A stretch of 64,000 nucleotides of DNA from Hybos culiciformis (lineage: Eukaryota; Arthropoda; Insecta; Diptera; Hybotidae): NCBI GenBank assembly GCA_964007475.1, contig OZ023273.1:82686598-82750597 (forward strand), given 5' to 3'. The notes beneath the pieces were generated by a model. That model did not search any database. It was not told where the DNA came from and saw nothing but the letters and a program-made list of their open reading frames with translations. The translations under genes were made by a program, and so were the position numbers. Position 1 is the first letter of the stretch; every line of letters begins with the position of its first letter. Positions 56,735-64,000 of the stretch are shown piece after piece.

Positions 56735-59700
56735 TTTTAAAGTGTCAATATTTAACAAATTTTTATTATTTTATCCGAATTTTCCTTCATTATCACTATC
56801 CTCTGTTTTTCTGAAAAAAAAGGAAAAAAAAAAGAATCAACATTATATCTTTCTAAAATGTCCCAAATGTCCCAAATTTGTTCGAGTAATATATTTTAAG
56901 TAATATTTTATTGCTCAGAATATAAAAATAAAAAAAATAAAAAATTTAGCAACTACAATAATTCAATCGTATTAACATGAATTTATTTAATATTTTTAAT
57001 ATTTATTTTTTCATTTTTTATTTTATTTTTTTATTAATAATCTAACAATAAGCAGACATAGACCCTTCATCTTTGTTAAAATTTATTAATGTCAAGTCTT
57101 ATTATTTATAAATCACGTTTCCCCAAAAGAGAGTAGTACCAAGTAAATTTTTTTTTTATTCATCTTTTTGTGCATTGTGTTTGGAAGCAATGCAAGTCCC
57201 ACGATTTCCGTATTATTTTTCATTTTTTATTTTTATTTTTTTAAAAGAAATTTTAGTGTTACTGTTTTTTTTTTATATTATTATTATTATTATATTTTTA
57301 TATTATTCAAAATGTTGTTAAAATGTTTTTTTTTTTTTGTACTGTGTATAAGTATAAATGTATATATAATAAATACATATATTTCATTTTCTCAGATTTT
57401 AATTTATTTTGGTGCAAACAGGTAGCAAGTTCACCTCACTGCACAGAGGCATTAAATAAAATGAGCTTGAGTTGAATAATATTAATAAATTTATGTTTTT
57501 AATTATTTAATTTAATTTTTGAAAATTGATAAGTGTTGGGTTTGAGTTCAATTTTGATGGAGCGGAGATAAACGATAAGAGCTCTAACGCTAGTGCGTAG
57601 AAAGCAGTAAGATCCTATATGATTTTAATAAATAGATCAGTGTTTGTAAGTGATGAAAGCTAAGTTTTCAATTTGGCAATTTAAGTTTAGTAAAGTTAAG
57701 TCTACTGTAAGTATGTACTTTATTGGTTATTGTATTATCACCCGTTCAGCTTGTCGGAAAATAGGCTAAAAATTGAATTGAAAATTACGTGGACAAACAA
57801 ACAGACAAGAAAGTGACTTAAGACAAACGTTGTAATAAAGTGATTGAATATTGCATTGTCATCGGGTTCAGAGCTATAGTTCGGTTTAACAAAACAAAAT
57901 TGGTGGAACCTGACTTTGATTCTATACCCCTCATTTATTATCAACTAATTAAATTATTTATAAATTATATTTGAAAAATAAATAAAAAATGTTACTGCAA
58001 ATGCAACTAAACATCTTTTCATAAAAAAAAAAAAAAAATTGATTTGAATTTCGGTAGTAGGGCACTGGAACTATATATTCTTTCGTTTTTTTTTCTTCTT
58101 CTTTAATTCACATATCTCATCCTCTTGTTGAGAAATATCACGGGTAAGGAATAAGTTAATTACAAATTAATAAAGATCATGACTGATTTTTTTTTCTCAA
58201 CATTTTGCATCTCAAACGTTGAGACTAAATGTAGCAGGAACAACTGTGTGTGAGATATAATTTATAACAGTTGGAAAAATTAATTGATTTCAATATTTCA
58301 TGATTTAATACACAATAAAAAATAAAAAATAAAAATTGGCAAAATCAAAAGGATTGCATTATTTATATAGGTATATAATGTTGATGTGATTCAAGCAAAT
58401 CTTTATTAAGATTTTTTTTTTTTTTACACTACCGGTTAAGAAAACAGTAAGATTTTTAAAAGTTTAATATTTTGAGGCATTAGATCGCAGTCAAACGATC
58501 AAATGAACAATTATATTTTTTCAGAATTAGTAATTTGGGAATTTAAATACAAAATAATTTTTTGTACGGTTTTAGCATATTTTTGCGTTAAAATTGTGTA
58601 ATACATATACATTTGAATATTAATATATTATCATGCGACAGATGGCGCATTATTACAAAGCCAAAATAATAGAATTTTTGATTTTTTCTAAATAAAAAAA
58701 TCAAAATTGTACGGTGTAAGTGCCCTACTCAAATTTCCATGGCTGTATTAAAAAAAAAAAGTGGGTTTATAATTTTCTACCGTAGACTGCGGCGACTAGA
58801 TCTTACACAAGATTTTGATTTCATTTACTTAAATAAATAATAAGTAGAATGTTTAGAAGGCACGGAGTCTTACATATATCAATTGATTGCCAATTTTTTC
58901 TCCATGTTTCGATTTTTTTCTACATTGCAGCCAGTGTATGTGCTTCAATAACGCTAATAATACTTCGCTGAATCGAAAAATACCATTTTAGCAAAACTGC
59001 TTTTTTACATTGGTATGTTTTTAATTGAAAAAACTCTGTGGCAAAATTGAATAAGACCATATGTCGAGTTATCTCGAGTTATTCTTTCTTCTTGTTCTTT
59101 TTTCTATTCTGTCAATTTTTTGTAATAATCGCTCAATTATTTACTGAAATATACATAACAGCATAATCTCAATTTGATATAATTTTACATATGGAAAAAT
59201 GGTTTTAAATTGCTCTCCTTAAAATCGCTTTTTTTGACTTATGCTTGTATTCCTTTTTGCCGCAGAACTCTAATATCACTAATATTCATCACATAAAAAG
59301 TTTAATAAAATTTCCATAATTTTTGCCCACAAAATAAAATTTGAAATGGAGGAGCTTTGAGTTTATTCGTATTCTCTTAAAAATACAGATATATATATGT
59401 ATATTTTATTTTTATAATTTTATTTTTATTTATTATTTCTATAAGATTACTTAACCCAGACAAAAAAAAAAAAAATAATAAGGCAAGAAAAATCAAAATA
59501 TTGTGATGCTATCGATAAATTTGCGCCGTTTTATTTTTGTCAATAAATCTAAAATAAATTATAAAAAAATAAGAAAAAAAAAATGTTGTTACTTTTTTTT
59601 TTCTTATTATTATTATTTTGTCTACAAAAAATTATGCAAAAAAAAAATACAATGGTATAAAAGTTCAAAAATAAAAATAAAAATTATGTAAAATTTAATT

Positions 59701-59990
59701 AAAAATTGGGAAATTTTGGTTAAAAAAACTAATTATAAAACATGAAAAAAAAAAACTGATTCAATTGTAATAAATAAATGTATATTTGTAATAAAATTCT
59801 GTTCGAAATGACATAAGAAAAATTGTTTTTTTTGTTTTTGAAAAATATGGGCATGCATAGCAAGCACAGAACTTGATGCCGCCTTAGGTAAGGGCATTTA
59901 ATTATAAGATAAGTGCGAGATAATTGCCAAAAATATTTAAAATTATTAGCTTGATGAAAAATTTATGCACTTGAAAAAATCTCTATGGAA
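56735..59990. other. No gene seen; long AT-rich stretch
   Basis: Contains A/T runs and (TTA)n near 57277-57295. The open frames (57168-57425, 57738-57944, 59503-59691) reflect A/T runs or lack domains. No repeat ends were recognised. Confidence 0.55.
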
Positions 59991-60012
59991 AATCAGCTAT
60001 AAAGATCAGCTA

Positions 60013-60372
60013 TAAAGGGCTTTGGAGTCGTCAAAAAATATTTCCAAGTTTGACTCCTACAAGTTGAACTCCTACTTTGAATCCGACTCCGAAGATGCAC
60101 GTAGAGTGATAATAAGCCGGTAGATACGATCAAATAATACAGAGAAAATTTATAAAATCTACTTTTTCATCTTGAGATTTTACGTCGACAATTTGAAGGT
60201 TTGTTTTTTTTGGTAAATATTTGAAAAATTCTTTGAATTTGAAATATGTGGCACGTTAAATACCGAGAAGCAGAGTAGCGAGTTTGTGTAAAGACTCCGA
60301 CTCCAACTTCGACTCCAACTTCGACCCCAACTCCGATAGCACAACTCCAAGCCAACTCCAACTCCAGGCTTC
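60013..60372. mobile_element. Relic of the gactcc-type hAT MITE with minisatellite
   Basis: Begins agggctttggagtcg and ends with a run of degenerate six-base units (gactcc, aactcc, gacccc, aacttc) at about 60293-60366. The same ggagtcgg-type ends occur at 30082-30356. The periodic minus-strand frame (VGVEVGVEVGVG) is an artefact of the six-base period. A 14-bp duplication gatcagctataaa precedes it (59992, 60006). Confidence 0.55.
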
Positions 60373-60379
60373 AAAAAAA

Positions 60380-61485
60380 TTTAGCTAATGAAAAGTAGCA
60401 ATATTTAATATATCAAAATCGTATTAAGAAAAAATATAATTTACAAGGATAAATTGAGCTTTCTCGGTTATTTGCGAATCTTTCGTTATTCTTGTGAGAC
60501 CTCCTAGTTTTCTTATACGTACTTTAGATTAATAATAAACTAGTTAAGTTAATAGCTCGCTTCTTGTTAGACACGTTATAAACAAATATGTAAACTCTGT
60601 GTTGAAGGCCACAAGGTTAAATTTTCAAGATTTCGCTTCGTTTTTTCTTCTTTATTCTTTAAATAGTGTTAAATTTTTATTATCTAAAAAATTTTTTTTT
60701 TTTTTTTCATTTTATGTATTTGTCCTCTAACAACTGGATTATATTTTTTAATACCATTACCATTTATACATACTTTTATAATATACATCTATATACAATT
60801 ATTGTAAGATTAGAAAATATATTTAAATTTGAGATACACTTGTCCCTTTTGTTGTATTTAATTGAAATATCTGCATTTTTTTTTTTGCTATATTAATTTT
60901 TTTTTATAATGCAAAAGATCTTAATTTTAATTTATAAAGAATCTTTTTATAATATTATGATATATTACGAAATGTCAATCAAATTTTAATATTCTGACTT
61001 TTATTATTAACTTCAAAAGAAATATATGGGCATATATTCATATATTTATTTTTTGCAATAAAAAGAAACAAAAAATGTTTTTAAAAAAAATATTTTTTTT
61101 TAAAAGGATAAGATAATAATAAATTATAAAATTTTATTGCAAATACATAAAAGAGTATCTTTTAGGTTTTAGATAGAATCCGAAAAAAAAGAAGAAGAAA
61201 ATTAAGTTCTTTTACAAAAAATTGAAAATTTATTTTCAGAATCAGGTAAGTTTTTACTTTCAATTCAGTAGTGGGAGTCAATATCAAATTGATACGTATT
61301 TTATCTACTTTTTTATTTCTGACCGGATATATTATTTTTATAATCTATATATAATTCATTATAAAATAAGTTAAGACACTTAAAATATTAAAGATGATGC
61401 TAAATTTACAGTGGCACTATTCAACAGTCAAATAACATCACAGAGCAAAAACCAAAACTTTAAAACAAAAAATGTCAAATCTACC
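60380..61485. other. No gene seen
   Basis: AT-rich DNA; the frame 60666-60896 is T-run driven. Confidence 0.5.
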
Positions 61486-61488
61486 GTA

Positions 61489-61790
61489 CCAAGGCAAAAG
61501 TGTCTAATTGCAAAATGATAGTTTTGAGTAATTTTTAGTTTTTAGGAAGCATTTTAAAAATAAGGAAGAAACTGTCGAATTTAATGGCATATAAATTTAT
61601 TAAAAAAATAACAATTTTAATAAGTTTTTAATTAAAAAATAGTTTTGCCTATGTATTATTTTCCTTCCAGATCTTGTTAACCAAGGAAAAACTGCTTAGA
61701 TTGTATTTAACCTAGCAAGGCAATATTTTACCTAAGCAGACCCTACTTACAAAACAATAGGTAGTTTTGCCATTGCAAGTTAAAGAAAAT
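61489..61790. repeat. Scattered ggcaaaa/ttttgcc motifs beside the 62-kb pseudogene
   Basis: ccaaggcaaaag (61489), tagttttgcctatg (61642), gcaaggcaatattttacc (61714) and ggtagttttgccattgc (61762) appear in both orientations downstream of the pseudogene's stop. They could be terminal or subterminal repeats of the element that carried it. The other end is outside the window. Confidence 0.3.
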
Positions 61791-61962
61791 TGTAATCTGA
61801 AAAACAGAATCCAACTAACTTTAAATAAAAATCATTGATCAAAAAAAAAATGTTTATTGCAATTTATAATTATTAAGATAATAAGAAACGTTAAAAAAAT
61901 TATAAAAAGTAACACAAATTTCAGTCTCTTGATTTACTGTTAAATAATTGGACTTTAAAAAT

Positions 61963-64000
61963 TTAAAATCCTTTTTCAAGTAAGTCTCCAGAATCTTTGT
62001 TCGAGGGCAAATTTTCCCAAAATAAACGTCTACCACTGGTCATCTTCGGAACTACATTTTTTAAAAATATTTCCTTTTTTGTTCCCACAATGCCTCTTGG
62101 CTTCGCATTTAAGTCACTTTTAATTTCAATGAAAGCATTATTTTTTTTTAGAATTTTTTTTGCCATCATATAATTTTTCGAACCAAAATCTGTTTTGTAC
62201 TCTATGTCTAAAGATTCAAAACAAAATTTAACTTCTACAATGTCCTTAAAATGTGGGAATCCATGTTTACTTTTCTTTGGCTTAATTTCATTAGAAAATG
62301 GAAGAAAATCGTAAACTTCCAAAGGTACCACATTAATTTTTTTGGATGATTGTTGTACATTATTCTTAAAATCGTCAAAATCAAGAATGTATTTTTTATG
62401 TCGCATAACTTGTTCAATACGTCCGCAGCCATATATGTATGTCAAGGAACAAGATATTTTAATATTATGGTTTGAGTCGCACTACTTTTGCTATTTATAT
62501 AGATTAATATTGCACTATATAAAATAAAATTTTTATTTTGTCCTGTGCAGTTATCCATCCACAAAATAATATTTTCGAAATCACGGACTTGCAGGAAAAA
62601 TTTTATAAACGCACTCGTTACCTCTGAAGCATGTCGTCCGGCTAGGGCTTCATGCTAAACAATTGCATAATGTTGTGTTTTTTTGTGCATTGACACAAAA
62701 GTTTCGTTCATCGTTACTAATCGTGGAGTAAAGAAATTCTCTTTAATATCCGGCATTCGAGGCAAAAGAGAAACTTTTTTCCATGTCTGTTGCAAAAACC
62801 GCAGTGGTACCGTCATTAATTAAGCAATCAATGCGATATTGTTCTCGGGCTGGTTAACTCTAAAAGTATAATAAAAAATTAAATATTTTGACAGAATAAA
62901 AACAAATTACACTTAATACCTTTTTCAAATGTGTTTCTTTTAGATTTTCATTTTCATCACTTGGGTTCAATTCATATTCTAAACAGTAACCACATTTTTC
63001 GGTATTAGGCTGGTAAAAACTTATGTTCATTTCCGCAAAATTGCTTCTGTAGCATTCATAAGATATTTTTTCATTATTTTTGCAGTAATCTTTATGTATG
63101 CACAATTGAGATAGAAAGATCAGGTGGTAAATAAAGACGATTCGGCGAATGCAAACTCCTGTAGTGCGCAGGTTTGGGACCATATGAATTTATGTGATTT
63201 ATTATAGCATGTTTATTTTTTTTTTTGTTGAATGGTTCATGTCTTCCACGTCTATCTGCAACAGGTGATATTTTTGATGTATTCAACGTTTTTTTTTATT
63301 TTAAAGCAAAGTTCAAAATTCCATTAAATTTATAACCCAAAGTTCTTAAAAAAAAATTTTGACATACAGTAGTTTTTTCTAGGTAAATTATGTTTCCATC
63401 AACATTTCTTGTTTTGGGAAAATTATATATTCAAGAGTTAGATCTTCTACATTTGCTCTCAATATAACGACGTTGAAAAGAACTTTATTTAACCTGAGTG
63501 TTCTAAACGGGAAATGAAGAGTGGTCGATATCAAGCTTTATGCTTGATGCCTGCCGGACTCGAAGCTTATGTTACGACTAAACGGCAGGCTTAAGTATTC
63601 TGATCCTGGCCCAATTTATGTAATATTATTAAAACATTAGTGTGAAAGCATTGTTTCTTACGAGCTTAAACATAATGGAAAAGTTTTAAAAAACATAAAA
63701 TCTTAACAATATAAAATAACCAAAGACGTTGTGCAAATTTATCAAGCTGCCAATATTCATCATGTATTTTTTATCTTTGAATTCCACAAATTTTTTCAAA
63801 ACATTTTTTTGAACATTCACATGCAACAATGGATGTTTTGCGGTATTTATTTTTAGCTGATCAAAGCTAGTTCGCGGTCTTTTTGCTTTGGTCGGTAAGC
63901 ACTCTGCACTGTCAAAAATAGACTGACCAACCTCAAATATTTCATCTGTTTGCTCAGCTTCAATTTGAGTGTTTAAATCATTAAGAAGAACGTCTTCTTC
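61963..64000 (-). pseudogene. Arthropod WMDNC-GQNKN family protein (DUF7869-like), pseudogene, 5' end off window
   Basis: Minus-strand remnants lie in the order I recall for a large unnamed arthropod family. These are: an acidic N-part (EEDVLLNDLNTQIEA; KAKRPRTSFDQLKI), CECSKKCFEKICG, VDGNIIYLEKTTVCQNFFLR then TLG, SPVADRRGRHEPFNKKK, PKPAHYRSLHSPNRLYLPP, ECYRSNFAEMNISFYQPN then TEKCGYC, and AREQYRIDCL. They continue with SLLPRMPDIKENFFTPRLV, HEALAGRHASEVTSAFIKF, ILWMDNCTGQNKNFILYSA, HTYMAAD, YILDFDDF, NAKPRGIVG and FWENLPSNKDSGDL. Lesions include TAA after CGIQR and after FALK, a shift near 63110, a stop at the splice junction, TAG before HEALAG, TGA where G of GHT is expected, and a shift after MAAD. 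A 60-nt intron fits 62919 down to 62860 (GTATTAAG...TTTTAG). Spaced D and H residues and C-x-C clusters suggest a transposase-like origin. The DUF name is from memory. Confidence 0.65.
62860..62919 (-). other. Predicted 60-nt intron in the pseudogene
   Basis: On the minus strand the donor AAG|GTATTAAG follows HLKK, and the acceptor ttatacttttag is T-rich before AG. The length is typical of small insect introns. The downstream exon resumes the family's AREQYR block. Confidence 0.5.

Noticed and set aside
60167..60374. Frames with repeated VGVEVGVEV or SWSRSWSR
   Set aside because: Translation of a six-base minisatellite; not a protein.

Overview
The window is very AT-rich eukaryotic DNA that looks like insect intergenic sequence. 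Long A and T runs, (TA)n and (AAT)n microsatellites and a dense, layered load of transposable elements all point that way. The recognisable remnants are hAT transposons, Jockey/CR1-like and RTE-like non-LTR retrotransposons, a DUF4817-type mariner-like fragment, and an arthropod-type gene with a WMDNCTGQNKN motif. I see no intact host protein gene, no true tRNA or rRNA gene and no CRISPR or bacterial-style feature. The insect order cannot be decided from the sequence alone.

Layout. 1-12 kb: old fragments, including a 438-bp deleted mariner-like element with TA duplications, a 171-bp hAT MITE inside an unrecognised coding remnant, and a LINE RNase H tail. 12.8-15.8 kb: an 845-bp hAT derivative followed directly by a 5'-truncated LINE with a long open reverse transcriptase frame and a 10-bp target duplication, then two more LINE tails. 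16-24 kb: mostly featureless AT-rich DNA with microsatellites, a 5S-rRNA-like repeat and a MITE candidate. 24.7-27.2 kb: a foldback element with two different hAT elements inserted into it, the second carrying tandem tRNA-like Pol III promoter modules. 27.3-39.7 kb: foldbacks, tandem repeats, a second copy of the 12.8-kb hAT derivative in inverted orientation, another hAT element with a smaller element nested in it, an RTE-like LINE tail, and a second 5S-like repeat next to a 111-bp tandem array.

40.5-46.8 kb: the most structured part. A Jockey-like LINE on the minus strand is split by a long-TIR element and abuts a 3.1-kb hAT transposon. That hAT carries a degraded BED-finger transposase, itself split by a 731-bp, partly GC-rich foldback element flanked by an 8-bp duplication. 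Conceptual removal of the foldback and one duplication copy closes the zinc-finger reading frame. 50-53.7 kb: a second Jockey-like LINE (minus), a large palindrome and a separate endonuclease remnant (plus). 53.7-61.9 kb: dispersed repeats and featureless AT-rich DNA. 62-64 kb: a multi-lesion pseudogene (minus) of an arthropod-wide family with transposase-like motifs, running off the right edge.

Taken together the window records a nested history of insertions. Target-site duplications and reading frames allow parts of the order to be read. Nothing here forms a working pathway; nearly all coding sequence is decayed mobile-element protein.
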